Source: Pseudomonadota bacterium
GTDB taxonomy: Bacteria; Pseudomonadota; Gammaproteobacteria; Burkholderiales; Ferrovaceae
DNA length: 26,091 bases
Reading direction: 5' to 3'
NCBI GenBank assembly: GCA_021828745.1
Contig: JAJZDE010000011.1
Location: 1-26,091, forward strand
This document shows, one piece after another, positions 6,981 through 15,910 of this stretch. Under the pieces are notes generated by a model. That model was not told the origin of the DNA, ran no database searches, and saw only the letters and a list, made by a program, of their open reading frames with translations. Within the stretch, counting starts at the first letter, position 1; each line of letters starts with the position of its first letter. A program made the translations under genes and the position numbers.

Positions 6981-9023
6981 GTGGAAGAACTCATTTTCGG
7001 TCGTCTGACCTTGCGCGAAATCCCCTATGACAACCCCATCATCATGGCAACTCTGGGCGGTTCCACCATGCTCCTGCTGTGTATTACATTCCTGATCTGG
7101 TACCACGGCAAATGGTCCTATTTGTGGAAAGAATGGTTCACCAGCGTCGACCATAAGCGGATTGGCATCATGTATGTCGTACTGGCCCTGGTCATGCTCC
7201 TGCGCGGTTTTGCCGATGCGCTGCTGATGCGTACCCAGCAGGCCCTGGCCGAAGGCAGTGCGCAGGGCTACCTGCCCCCGGACCATTACAACCAGATCTT
7301 CAGCGCCCATGGAACGATCATGATCATTTTCGTCGCCATGCCTTTTTTCATCGGCCTGATGAATATCATCGTGCCACTGCAGATCGGGGCTCGGGACGTG
7401 GCCTATCCGTTTCTCAACTCGGTGAGTTTCTGGTTGACGGCCTCCAGCGCCGCACTGGTCATGCTCTCTCTGGGATTGGGCAATTTCTCCCATGCAGGGT
7501 GGTCGGGATACCCCCCCCTCTCGGAAAAATATTACAGTCCGGGCCCGGGGGTGGACTACTGGATCTGGGGCCTGCAACTGGGGGGAGTGGGGACCCTCAT
7601 GACCGGCATCAACTTCTTTGTGACGATCCTGCGCCTGCGCGCACCCGGCATGACCCTCATGAAAATGCCGATCTTTTCCTGGACCATTCTGGTCACCAAT
7701 GTACTCATCATGCTGGCCTTCCCTGCCCTCACGGTGGTTCTTGCCCTGCTGGCCCTGGACCGCTATACGGGAATGCATTTCTTCACCAATCACGGGGGAG
7801 GGAACCTGATGCTGTTCACCAATCTGTTCTGGATCTGGGGGCATCCTGAGGTGTATATCGTGATCCTCCCGGCCTTTGGCATCTATTCGGAAGTGGCAGC
7901 CACCTTTTCCAGAAAACGGCTCTTTGGTTACACCTCCATGGTCTATGCCTCCGTCGCCATTGCCATGCTTTCCTTCATGGTCTGGCTGCACCATTTCTTC
8001 ACCATGGGGGCCGGTGCCAACGTCAACGCCTTCTTTGGGATTGCCACCATGATCATCGCCATCCCCACGGGGGTCAAGGTATTCAACTGGCTCTTCACCT
8101 TTTATCGGGGGCGAATCGAATTCACCACGCCCGTGCTGTGGACCCTGGGTTTCATCGTCACCTTTTGTATCGGCGGCATGACTGGTGTCCTGCTGGCGGT
8201 GCCTGGCGCCGATTTTGAACTGCACAATTCCGAATTTCTCATTGCCCACTTCCATAACATGCTGATCCCGGGTGCCCTGTTCGGCTATTTTGCCGGCTAT
8301 GCCTACTGGTTTCCCAAGGTATTCGGGTTCAAACTGGACGAAACCTGGGGCAAACGGGCCTTCTGGCTCTGGATCGTCGGCTTCTACCTTGCCTTCATGC
8401 CCCTGTATGCCCTGGGTTTCATGGGTATGCCCCGGCGCCTTCTCCACTATGACAATGCGCATTGGCAACCCTATCTGGTGGTGGCCTTGAGCGGGACCCT
8501 GATCATCTTCGGGGGCATCCTGTGCCAGATCCTGCAACTCACCTTCAGCATTCGTAACCGCGCCCAGTTGCGCGACGAAACCGGAGATCCCTGGGATGGA
8601 CGTACGCTGGAATGGTCCGTTCCCTCTCCCCCACCTGCCTATAATTTTGCCCGGATTCCCCGAATCCACACACGGGATGCCTTCCTCGCCATGAAAAATC
8701 AGGCACGAGACACGGAAGAGGTGGATTATGAGGCCATCCTCCTGCCCCGCTCTTCCAGCCTGGGCCCCCTCATGGGGGGATTGACCTTCGTTCTGGGCTT
8801 CTCTCTGGTCTGGTACCTGTGGTGGTCGGCCATCCTTGCCCTGGCAGGCCTGCTCGGCTGCGTCATCGCCCGCTCCTGGGACGAACACACCGAGGAGGAA
8901 CTCCCTGCGTCGGCAGTTCGCGCCATCGAAACGGCATTGCGCCATTCTGGCACTTCCGCCGCCGGTACGGAAGAACACCCGTCCCTCCAAAAATTCGCCT
9001 TTGAGAGGAATCCCCTGCCATGA
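6981..9023 (+). CDS. cyoB: Cytochrome bo3 ubiquinol oxidase subunit I
   Basis: This 680-residue catalytic subunit reduces O2 to water with electrons from quinol and pumps protons across the inner membrane. About 14-15 membrane helices are expected. Ligands seen are His110 (low-spin haem, FSAHGTIM), His288 with Tyr292 in GHPEVY (CuB and the cross-linked tyrosine), His337-His338 (Cu[14 protein letters not shown]), and His423 and His425 in LIAHFHN (haem o3 and haem b). The K-channel segment [10 protein letters not shown] is intact, making it a type A1 oxidase. It starts with GTG at 6981, the position that aligns with E. coli CyoB (663 residues). It overlaps cyoC by 4 bp. Sequence and gene order agree with a complete cyo operon. 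Confidence 0.98.
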   Translation: MEELIFGRLTLREIPYDNPIIMATLGGSTMLLLCITFLIWYHGKWSYLWKEWFTSVDHKRIGIMYVVLALVMLLRGFADALLMRTQQALAEGSAQGYLPPDHYNQIFSAHGTIMIIFVAMPFFIGLMNIIVPLQIGARDVAYPFLNSVSFWLTASSAALVMLSLGLGNFSHAGWSGYPPLSEKYYSPGPGVDYWIWGLQLGGVGTLMTGINFFVTILRLRAPGMTLMKMPIFSWTILVTNVLIMLAFPALTVVLALLALDRYTGMHFFTNHGGGNLMLFTNLFWIWGHPEVYIVILPAFGIYSEVAATFSRKRLFGYTSMVYASVAIAMLSFMVWLHHFFTMGAGANVNAFFGIATMIIAIPTGVKVFNWLFTFYRGRIEFTTPVLWTLGFIVTFCIGGMTGVLLAVPGADFELHNSEFLIAHFHNMLIPGALFGYFAGYAYWFPKVFGFKLDETWGKRAFWLWIVGFYLAFMPLYALGFMGMPRRLLHYDNAHWQPYLVVALSGTLIIFGGILCQILQLTFSIRNRAQLRDETGDPWDGRTLEWSVPSPPPAYNFARIPRIHTRDAFLAMKNQARDTEEVDYEAILLPRSSSLGPLMGGLTFVLGFSLVWYLWWSAILALAGLLGCVIARSWDEHTEEELPASAVRAIETALRHSGTSAAGTEEHPSLQKFAFERNPLP

Positions 9024-9640
9024 CCCCTGCCCAGCCCCTCCTGGACCTCGGAAATCCCGTTCGGGAACACCCGGACCACGATTCGGTGGATCTCACAACC
9101 TTCGGCTTCTGGCTTTACCTGATGACGGACTGCGTCCTTTTTTCTGCGCTCTTTGCCACCTATGCCGTGCTTCACAAGAATTTCGCCGGCGGGCCGACCG
9201 GCAAGGATCTTTTCGATATCCCCTATGTCTTCGTCGAAACCCTATGCCTGCTTCTATCCAGCACCACCACCGGCTTTGCCCTGTTGTCCATGCAACGCCA
9301 GGACCGCACTCGTCTGCTCTACTGGTTGGGATTGACCGCCTTGCTGGGCCTGGGTTTCATCGGAATGGAGATCCATGAATTCATCCGCCTCGTGAGCGCA
9401 GGAAATGGCCCCCAGCGCAGTGGCTTTCTGTCTGCCTTTTTCACGCTGGTGGGAACCCATGGATTGCACGTCACCATCGGTCTGCTCTGGATGATCAACC
9501 TGATCCTGCAAATCGGGCGCCGCGGGATCACCGTTCCCATTCAGTCGCGCCTGATCCGACTCAGCCTGTTCTGGCATTTTCTTGACCTGATCTGGATCGG
9601 CGTCTTTACCCTCGTTTACCTCATGGGAGTCCGCTCATGA
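9020..9640 (+). CDS. cyoC: Cytochrome bo3 ubiquinol oxidase subunit III
   Basis: This 206-residue protein has five predicted membrane helices and the subunit III features [19 protein letters not shown] near the N-terminus and [14 protein letters not shown] near residue 150. The E. coli protein is 204 residues long. Subunit III stabilises the catalytic core and has no redox centre. Its ATG overlaps the cyoB stop (ATGA) with GAGAGG about 11 nt before it, and its own stop overlaps the cyoD start in the same way, so the three genes are translationally coupled. Confidence 0.97.
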   Translation: MTPAQPLLDLGNPVREHPDHDSVDLTTFGFWLYLMTDCVLFSALFATYAVLHKNFAGGPTGKDLFDIPYVFVETLCLLLSSTTTGFALLSMQRQDRTRLLYWLGLTALLGLGFIGMEIHEFIRLVSAGNGPQRSGFLSAFFTLVGTHGLHVTIGLLWMINLILQIGRRGITVPIQSRLIRLSLFWHFLDLIWIGVFTLVYLMGVRS

Positions 9641-9966
9641 AGACATCCGTCGCCCGTCATGGCTCCCTGCGCGCCTATCTGGGCGGATTTGCCGCCTCCC
9701 TGTTCCTGACCCTGGCCTCCTTCGGACTGGTTCTCTATGGCCCCCCCCTGGAGTCTTCACTCCTGTTCGGAACACTCGCCCTGCTGGCCATTCTCCAGAT
9801 CATCCTCCAGATTTATTTTTTCCTGCACGTGGATACCTCTTCCGAACAACTCTGGCACCTGCTCCCCCTCCTCTATACCCTCCTCATCGTCACTCTGCTG
9901 GTGGGCGGCACGCTATGGATCATGCACAACGCCAACCTGCACATGATGTCGGGGATGGACCCCTAG
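9637..9966 (+). CDS. cyoD: Cytochrome bo3 ubiquinol oxidase subunit IV
   Basis: This 109-residue membrane protein has three hydrophobic segments and the typical [14 protein letters not shown] stretch near residue 60. It has the same length as E. coli CyoD, which helps assembly of the CuB site. It starts in an ATGA overlap with cyoC and ends 3 bp before cyoE. The C-terminal HNANLHMM segment matches CyoD proteins. Confidence 0.96.
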   Translation: MKTSVARHGSLRAYLGGFAASLFLTLASFGLVLYGPPLESSLLFGTLALLAILQIILQIYFFLHVDTSSEQLWHLLPLLYTLLIVTLLVGGTLWIMHNANLHMMSGMDP

Positions 9967-9969
9967 AAA

Positions 9970-10869
9970 ATGAACACCCTCGCCTTCAAGGCCGCCCCTT
10001 CCCGGCGGGACCTCCTGTCCCTGATCAAGCCGGGCATCGTGCTGGCCAATCTGGTTTCCGTGGTCGGGGGATTTGGCCTGGCCGCCCGAGGACAGGTCAC
10101 CTGGTCCCTGCTCGATGCCACCCTCTGGGGCGCCGCCCTGATCCTCAGCGCGGGCTGCGTCTTCAACAACCTCATCGACCGGGACATCGACTCCTTCATG
10201 CAACGTACCCGACAGCGTCCCCTGACTCAGGGGCGAATCACCCCCACGCAAGCCCTGGCCTGGGGCACCCTGTTGTTGGGCAGCGGCGCCTGGGTGCTGG
10301 GACACTACACCAATCTCCTGACCCTGGCGGTTTCCCTGACCGGCTTTTTCGTCTATGTTGGCTTGTACAGCCTGTACTTCAAACGTCACTCCTGGCTGGG
10401 TGTCTGGGTCGGCAGCATCGCCGGAGCCATCCCTCCCCTGATGGGCTACACGGCCGTCACCCACCATCTTGGGCCGGGCGCCTGGTTCCTGTTTCTGATC
10501 TTCTGCCTGTGGCAAATCCCCCATGCCCATGCCATCGCACTCCTGCACCTCGAGGATTACCGCCGGGCCGGACTCCGTCTCCTGCCCATCACGCACGGCG
10601 AAGAGGTGGTGCGCCAGCGTATGCCCTACTACATTGGGGCCTTTCTGCTGGCCACCCTGCTGCCTTTCTTCCAGGGGCTGACCGGGCCAGCCTACCTGCT
10701 TGTGATGCTGACGGTGGGCGGGGGCTGGCTGGGAACCACCTGGAAAACCCGTCATCATCCCCACCTGAAATCCTGGGCCCGGGGCCATTTTCTCTTCTCG
10801 ATTCTGGCCATCATGATCCTCAACTTCATGCTGGTGCTCGACCCCACCGTCCTGTTTCGAGGTCCCTGA
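9970..10869 (+). CDS. cyoE: Protoheme IX farnesyltransferase (haem O synthase)
   Basis: This 299-residue UbiA-superfamily prenyltransferase adds farnesyl to haem B to make haem O, the cofactor of the oxidase encoded just upstream. The first Asp-rich motif is in NNLIDRDIDSFMQRT (about residues 67-81), followed by RPLTQGRITP. The second conserved region is YSLYFKRHSWLGVWVGSIAG (about 134-153). WQIPHAHAIALLHLEDY is also typical. Eight or nine membrane helices are expected. The ATG is 3 bp after the cyoD stop and no good Shine-Dalgarno sequence is seen, so coupling is likely. No ctaA-like gene for haem A is nearby, consistent with a bo-type enzyme. Confidence 0.97.
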   Translation: MNTLAFKAAPSRRDLLSLIKPGIVLANLVSVVGGFGLAARGQVTWSLLDATLWGAALILSAGCVFNNLIDRDIDSFMQRTRQRPLTQGRITPTQALAWGTLLLGSGAWVLGHYTNLLTLAVSLTGFFVYVGLYSLYFKRHSWLGVWVGSIAGAIPPLMGYTAVTHHLGPGAWFLFLIFCLWQIPHAHAIALLHLEDYRRAGLRLLPITHGEEVVRQRMPYYIGAFLLATLLPFFQGLTGPAYLLVMLTVGGGWLGTTWKTRHHPHLKSWARGHFLFSILAIMILNFMLVLDPTVLFRGP

Positions 10870-11007
10870 GCCGCCCGTGACCCGGACCAGGGAAGGTACT
10901 TGCCGAAGGGTGAAACTTCCATCAAACCCGTCACAGAATGAAACACTTCTGCAGAAATGCTAGGATTACCATGGGGGCCGCTTCCCCCTATCCACAAGAG
11001 GTGTTCC
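10870..11007 (+). other. Intergenic region with probable glgP promoter
   Basis: This 138-bp gap separates cyoE from glgP. It holds a 10-bp perfect palindrome TTCTGCAGAA (10947-10956) and an AAGAGGTG Shine-Dalgarno just before the chosen glgP start. No clear sigma-70 pair and no hairpin with a T tract was found, so read-through from cyo is possible. Confidence 0.35.
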
Positions 11008-13473
11008 ATGGCAAAACGTGCTTCAACCCCGCCCCTTCCCCACGATCGCCCCGGACTGGACAAAGTGTCGCTCCAGCGTAGCATTTCCAATCATCTGCTC
11101 TTTACTGTCGGCAAGACCCGGGACAAGGCCTCTCACCATGATTGGTTCATGGCCGTTGCCCATGCCGTGCGCGACTGCATGACGGAAAACTGGATTCAGA
11201 CCCAGGAGCAGCTTCACCGGCACGAAGGCAAACGGGTCTATTACCTCTCCCTCGAGTTTCTCCTCGGCCGAATGTTGGTCAATAGCCTCTACAATCTTGA
11301 ATTGCTCGACACCTGCCGGGAATGTCTGGCCGATCTGGGGGTGGACTTCGAATCGATCCGCGCCGTGGAAGAGGATGCGGGCCTGGGCAACGGGGGATTG
11401 GGACGCCTGGCCGCCTGTTTCATGGATTCCCTGGCCACCCTGGACTACCCGGCCTGTGGCTATGGCATTCGCTATGAATACGGCATGTTCCATCAGGACA
11501 TCGAAAATGGCGAGCAAATCGAACGTCCGGATAACTGGTTGCGTTTTGGCAACCCTTGGGAATTCCGCCGTCCCGAAATCAGTTACGAGATTCACTTTGG
11601 CGGAAAAGTCACCCACTACCGCGAAGAAGACGGCGTAGCCCGCTATCACTGGGTGGATACTGAAGTCGTCCTCGCTCTGGCCTACGATCTTCCCGTCCCC
11701 GGACATGCCACCCCAACCACCAACAGTTTGCGCCTATGGTCAGCCAAAGGCACCCATGAATTCGATCTGCGCTACTTCAATGAAGGCGATTACATGGAGG
11801 CCGTCGCCAACAAGAACGACTCCGAAAATCTTTCCATGGTCTTGTACCCCGATGATTCCAGCATGGAAGGCCGGGTGTTGCGCCTCAAACAACAATACTT
11901 TTTTGTCAGCGCCTCCCTGCAGGACATCATACAGCGCCATTTGAATCATCATCCCGACCTGAGCAGGCTGGCCGACAAGGTAGCCATCCAGCTCAACGAC
12001 ACCCACCCCAGCCTGTGCATCCCGGAACTGATGCGCCTGTTGCTGGACGTGTATCACTGGGATTGGGATTCGGCCTGGAACCTCACGACCCGCCTGTTTT
12101 CCTATACCAACCACACCATCATGCCCGAAGCGCTGGAAACATGGAGCGTCGACTTGATGGAGAAACTGTTGCCCCGCCATCTGCAACTGATTTATGAAAT
12201 CAACCACCGCCTGCTTGAAGAAGTACGCCACCATCATCCCGGCGACCCCAGCATACTGCAGCGCCTTTCACTCATCGACGAAACAGGCGGGCGGCGTGTC
12301 CGCATGGCTCATCTGTCCATCGTCGGAAGCCATCATGTCAACGGGGTCGCCCAGTTACATACCCAGTTGCTCAAGACCACGACCTTTGCCGAATTCGATG
12401 CCCTCTATCCGGGCAAGATCCTCAATGTCACCAATGGGATCACGCCACGACGCTGGCTCAATGAAGCCAATTTCCGTCTTTCGGCCCTGCTTTCGGAGAC
12501 CCTGGGCGAAGCCTGGAAAAATGATCTGTCCCAACTCTCGGCACTGGCCCATCGGGCCGACGATGAAACATTCCAGCATCGTTTCAAAGCGGTGAAACAG
12601 GCTAATAAAGAGGCCCTGGCCACATATCTGCTCCACCGCCACGGCATGACGCTCGATCCCGAGACCCTGTTTGACGTACAGGTCAAACGAATTCACGAAT
12701 ACAAGCGTCAACTGCTCAATGTACTGGGGGTCATCACCCGCTACAATCGCTTGCGTTCGGGACAAGGTGATCACATGGTCCCTCGTACCGTCATCTTCAG
12801 CGGCAAGGCGGCCCCCGGCTACGTCGCAGCCAAGCGCATCATTGCCCTGATCCACGCCGTGGCCGAAGTCGTCAACAACGACCCCCTGGTTAACGACCGG
12901 CTCAAGGTCGTCTTCATTCCCAATTACAATGTCACCATTGCCCTGCGTCTCATTCCTGCCGCCGAACTGTCGGAACAAATCTCCACTGCCGGTACCGAGG
13001 CCTCAGGAACGGGCAACATGAAACTGGCGCTCAACGGCGCCCTCACCCTGGGGACCCTGGACGGAGCCAACATCGAAATTGGGCAAGCCGTGGGATGGGA
13101 TAACTTCTTCGTGTTCGGAGAGACTGCCGAGCAGATCGCACAACTTCAAAAAAGCGGTTACCACCCACAGGAATTGGTCCATACCCACGATGAGTTACGC
13201 CAAGTCCTGGACATGGTGGCCCAGGGGTATTTTTCCCCCGACCAGCCCCATCGCTTCGCGCCCATCGTGGAAGAACTCACCACCCGCGACCGATTTTTCC
13301 TGCTGGCGGATTACGAAGCCTACATCGCCGCCCAGGAACGGGTGGACGATGTCTACCGCAACCCCACGGAATGGACCCGGCGCTCCATCCTCAATGTTGC
13401 ACACATGGGGGTTTTCTCCAGCGACCGGTGCATTCAGGAATACGCCCGAAACATCTGGCATCTGAACCACTGA
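11008..13473 (+). CDS. glgP: Glycogen/starch/alpha-glucan phosphorylase
   Basis: This 821-residue GT35 phosphorylase releases glucose-1-phosphate from glycogen or maltodextrin. DAGLGNGGLGRLAACFMDS (from about residue 125) and NDTHPSLCIPELMRLL are family hallmarks. The PLP lysine is Lys672 in EASGTGNMKLALNGA. KRIHEYKRQLLNVLG is also conserved. The frame is open from 10957, but I chose the ATG at 11008 because AAGAGGTG precedes it closely and the upstream 17 residues do not fit the family. The length is normal (about 815-840 residues). It stands alone here, with no glgA, glgB, glgC or glgX next to it, and converges on neuC with a 20-bp gap. Glycogen versus maltodextrin preference cannot be told from sequence. 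Confidence 0.96.
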   Translation: MAKRASTPPLPHDRPGLDKVSLQRSISNHLLFTVGKTRDKASHHDWFMAVAHAVRDCMTENWIQTQEQLHRHEGKRVYYLSLEFLLGRMLVNSLYNLELLDTCRECLADLGVDFESIRAVEEDAGLGNGGLGRLAACFMDSLATLDYPACGYGIRYEYGMFHQDIENGEQIERPDNWLRFGNPWEFRRPEISYEIHFGGKVTHYREEDGVARYHWVDTEVVLALAYDLPVPGHATPTTNSLRLWSAKGTHEFDLRYFNEGDYMEAVANKNDSENLSMVLYPDDSSMEGRVLRLKQQYFFVSASLQDIIQRHLNHHPDLSRLADKVAIQLNDTHPSLCIPELMRLLLDVYHWDWDSAWNLTTRLFSYTNHTIMPEALETWSVDLMEKLLPRHLQLIYEINHRLLEEVRHHHPGDPSILQRLSLIDETGGRRVRMAHLSIVGSHHVNGVAQLHTQLLKTTTFAEFDALYPGKILNVTNGITPRRWLNEANFRLSALLSETLGEAWKNDLSQLSALAHRADDETFQHRFKAVKQANKEALATYLLHRHGMTLDPETLFDVQVKRIHEYKRQLLNVLGVITRYNRLRSGQGDHMVPRTVIFSGKAAPGYVAAKRIIALIHAVAEVVNNDPLVNDRLKVVFIPNYNVTIALRLIPAAELSEQISTAGTEASGTGNMKLALNGALTLGTLDGANIEIGQAVGWDNFFVFGETAEQIAQLQKSGYHPQELVHTHDELRQVLDMVAQGYFSPDQPHRFAPIVEELTTRDRFFLLADYEAYIAAQERVDDVYRNPTEWTRRSILNVAHMGVFSSDRCIQEYARNIWHLNH

Positions 13474-13493
13474 ACCGCCGGATTCCCGTCGAA

Positions 13494-14660
13494 TCAGGCG
13501 GGGTCATGAAAGCGCTTTTTACGGGGGAGAGGCAGATGGGCAATGATATCAGCCATCAACTCTCCCGAGTGACCTGAACCGTAGATCTGGCTCCCGGCAT
13601 AACTCTGTTGCAACTGGTAGGCCAGGGCCTGTGCCATGGCCTGGGGTTTCCAGGGGCTGTCGCGCACGTTGCTGGCACGTTCCCGCCCATTCTGACGCTC
13701 GCCCAGATTCACCACCGGCGTACCCAGAAAAGCGCATTCGCGGATCCCCACACTGGAATTACCGATCAAGCAGCGCGCCTGACGCAATAAACGCAAGAAC
13801 AGGCGCCCTTCCAGATTGGTGATCATTCCCATGGGCGCATGAGGATGATCGCGCCGGAAATCGGTCACTGCCCGGGAGGTGGCTTCCGATCCTGCATCGC
13901 TGTTGGGGTTGAAGACCACGAAAGGCAAACCACTGGCGCTGACCACCTGCAGGGTCATCATCATGTGGCGATAACTGGACTCATGCTCCGTGGTATCCGC
14001 ATGCTGCAATACCATGATGAATTCGCCCTCGAGGTCGAAATGATCCAATCCCTCCTGCCCAACCAGCGCCAGTGCCAGGTCATCCAGAGAGATCTGGCAG
14101 GCTTCCCGCGCCAGATCGATGGAGGGACATCCGGTCACATAGATACTGTCCGGGTGTTCCCCCATGCGCATGAGACGCGCTGCCGCCTGGGCATTGGCCA
14201 CCAGATGAATGTCGGATAACTTGGTCACGGCATGACGTACCCGCTCATCGATATTTCCGGTGATTTCCCCACCTTGCACATGAATCAGGGGAATCCCCAA
14301 ATAGGACGTAGCCACTGCCGTCCCGAGCGTCTCATAGCGATCGGCGATGGTGATGACCCAATCGGGACGATGGGTCTCCAGGTGGCGCGTCGTAAATAAA
14401 ATGGTCTGCGCCGTCGTTTCCGCCATCCGCCCAGGGTCATTTCCCGGAACCAGCGTCTCCCCTTCCGCTGCCACATGAAATCCGTCTTCGCGGATCAGGT
14501 CAGCCACCCGGCCATGTCGGTCAGAAAGTGCAGAACCGGAACAAAGGCAATGTAAATCAACCCGTTCCAGTCGATTCAAGGCTTGCAGGGTGCTTCGGAT
14601 TCGGGAATAACTGGGACGGGCGGTGATGGCAACAAGGATTTTACGGGCAACGGACATCAT
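13494..14660 (-). CDS. neuC: Hydrolysing NDP-N-acetylglucosamine 2-epimerase, NeuC family
   Basis: This 388-residue GT-B-fold enzyme of the NeuC/LegG type releases NDP from an NDP-GlcNAc-like sugar while inverting C2, giving ManNAc or a related sugar for NeuB. Conserved stretches are ADRYETLGTAVATSYLGIP, HVQGGEITGNIDERVRHA (residues about 125-142), and IGNSSVGIRECAFLGTP followed by GERQNGRERASNV. The last group binds the nucleotide and separates hydrolysing NeuC from the non-hydrolysing WecB type. Two adjacent ATGs exist (14660 and 14657); a GGA sits 5 nt before the first and 8 nt before the second. The gene overlaps the end of neuB by 20 bp. Whether the substrate is UDP-GlcNAc or the GDP-diacetamido sugar of legionaminic acid cannot be decided. 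Confidence 0.9.
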   Translation of the reverse strand: MMSVARKILVAITARPSYSRIRSTLQALNRLERVDLHCLCSGSALSDRHGRVADLIREDGFHVAAEGETLVPGNDPGRMAETTAQTILFTTRHLETHRPDWVITIADRYETLGTAVATSYLGIPLIHVQGGEITGNIDERVRHAVTKLSDIHLVANAQAAARLMRMGEHPDSIYVTGCPSIDLAREACQISLDDLALALVGQEGLDHFDLEGEFIMVLQHADTTEHESSYRHMMMTLQVVSASGLPFVVFNPNSDAGSEATSRAVTDFRRDHPHAPMGMITNLEGRLFLRLLRQARCLIGNSSVGIRECAFLGTPVVNLGERQNGRERASNVRDSPWKPQAMAQALAYQLQQSYAGSQIYGSGHSGELMADIIAHLPLPRKKRFHDPA

Positions 14661-15684
14661 TGAGTTCCATGAAATGATCTTTGGGAAGCGCGTGGGCCAG
14701 TACCTGGCCGAGAAGGCGAGGCAACGCTTCGTAACCCAACCCCCCTCCCGGTTTCTTGAAAGCCAGATCGGAACGTGTCAGGGAATGTCCGGCCGGCAGA
14801 TCCTGGGTGGTCACCCAGGATCGCCCGAAAATGGCAGGATCAAAACCCAATCGTTCGAGTTGTACGGACTTCAGGACGGGCGAGGTACGCATACTCCAGG
14901 CGAAGAGCGCACCATCCACCAGCGCTTTTAGCCCGGGGGGGGTAAGGGAGGCCGGAACATCCGGTCCGAACATGCGTTCATGCAACGTCAGATGAACTTC
15001 CAGGAGTGAGGCGCCCAGATAAGTCGCCACGATCCCTGGAACAGGCGAGGCCGAATGATCGGACAACCCGACCGGAAAGGCAGGCTCCGCCTCGAGCAAG
15101 GTTTCCAGCAGATTGAGGCCCACCTCCTGCGGGGGGGTGGGATAACGGCTGGTACAGTGCATCAGCGCCACGGATGAACCGCGACGCTGGAATTCTTGTG
15201 CCAGGGTCAGTAAATCTTCGGAGGCCATCAGGCCACTGGAGAGCAGGACGGGTTTTCCGGTGCGTCCCACCCATTCCAGCAATTCCGGGTTATGAACCTC
15301 ACCGGAGGCGATTTTCCAGGCCACCATACCCAGGGCGTCGAGCCATTCACAGGCACGAACGGAAAAAGGACTGCTCAAAAACACCAGGCCATGACGCTCT
15401 GCGTGATGTTTGAGTATCTTCCACTGTTCAAACGTAAATTCCATACGCTGCCAGTAGTCATAACGGGAACGATCCTGCAGGCTGAAAGGAACGCGCCAGG
15501 GTTCGTGCACCGTACTTTCTTCTGCGGCCAGATGAGTTTGAAATTTGACGGCCTGCACCCCGCACTCGGCAGCCACTTCGATAAAAGCCATGGCCTGCCC
15601 CAGACTGCCCTCATGGCTTTGAGCGACCTCGGCGATAACGAAAGGAGGGTGATCCGGACCGATGTCATAGTCAGAAATTCTCAT
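14641..15684 (-). CDS. neuB: N-acetylneuraminate / legionaminate synthase, NeuB family
   Basis: This 347-residue NeuB-type enzyme condenses phosphoenolpyruvate with a ManNAc-like sugar to make a nine-carbon nonulosonic acid. The TIM-barrel domain begins FVIAEVAQSHEGSLGQA and has AVKFQTHLAAEES, VAWKIASGEVHNPELL, GLMASEDL, LMHCTSRYPTP and GLSDHSASPVPGIVA. A C-terminal SAF (antifreeze-like) domain of about 55 residues follows, with TTQDLPAGHSLTRSDLAFKKPG. The frame is open from 15738, but the ATG at 15684 has AGGA 7 nt before it, matches family starts, and lies downstream of a TATAAT box. Length is normal. Sialic acid, legionaminic acid or another product is possible. No neuA is present in the window. 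Confidence 0.92.
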   Translation of the reverse strand: MRISDYDIGPDHPPFVIAEVAQSHEGSLGQAMAFIEVAAECGVQAVKFQTHLAAEESTVHEPWRVPFSLQDRSRYDYWQRMEFTFEQWKILKHHAERHGLVFLSSPFSVRACEWLDALGMVAWKIASGEVHNPELLEWVGRTGKPVLLSSGLMASEDLLTLAQEFQRRGSSVALMHCTSRYPTPPQEVGLNLLETLLEAEPAFPVGLSDHSASPVPGIVATYLGASLLEVHLTLHERMFGPDVPASLTPPGLKALVDGALFAWSMRTSPVLKSVQLERLGFDPAIFGRSWVTTQDLPAGHSLTRSDLAFKKPGGGLGYEALPRLLGQVLAHALPKDHFMELNDVRCP

Positions 15685-15721
15685 GAACGGGTCCTGTATG
15701 AGTGGTAATTTGTACCAGTCA

Positions 15722-15730
15722 ATTATATCA
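15722..15730 (-). promoter_or_regulatory. neuB: Extended -10 promoter for neuBC
   Basis: The minus strand reads TGATATAAT, matching the extended -10 pattern TGnTATAAT. The predicted start near 15715 leaves about 30 nt before the neuB ATG at 15684. The upstream region has only a weak TTACAA-like -35. Confidence 0.6.
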
Positions 15731-15738
15731 ACGGGCAC

Positions 15739-15872
15739 TTTTGCGATTGTAACAAATGGTTCTTCCCGGCTGCGTCTCCTTCGGAAAAACGAACATCATG
15801 AACCATCGATCTTAAGTCACAATTAGACTCGCCGGAGTCAGGGTGGTTACAGTACGCAAGAAAATCTCGGCT
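15739..15872. other. Divergent spacer between neuB and the EamA gene
   Basis: About 130 bp, more AT-rich than the genes around it, lie between two divergent -10 boxes. I see no gene, no tRNA and no clear operator in it. CTTAAG near 15810 is the only notable short palindrome. Confidence 0.35.
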
Positions 15873-15878
15873 TATAAT
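15873..15878 (+). promoter_or_regulatory. -10 box for the EamA transporter gene
   Basis: A perfect TATAAT lies 32 nt before the GTG start at 15911, so transcription would begin near 15885 with a short leader. A TTACAG about 20 nt upstream is a poor -35 with long spacing. Confidence 0.5.
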
Positions 15879-15910
15879 GCCCCCTCCTCCCCCTCTGGAC
15901 CGATCTCCCT

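Noticed and set aside
6843..8990. A 715-codon open frame on the minus strand opposite cyoB
   Set aside because: It lies wholly antisense to cyoB and the end of cyoA, which are highly conserved. Its translation is rich in Gly, His, Gln, Glu and Asp with no recognisable domain, as expected for a mirror frame in a GC-rich gene.
10947..10956. Palindrome TTCTGCAGAA upstream of glgP as an operator
   Set aside because: A single 10-bp palindrome is weak evidence, it matches no operator I can name, and its position relative to a promoter is unknown.
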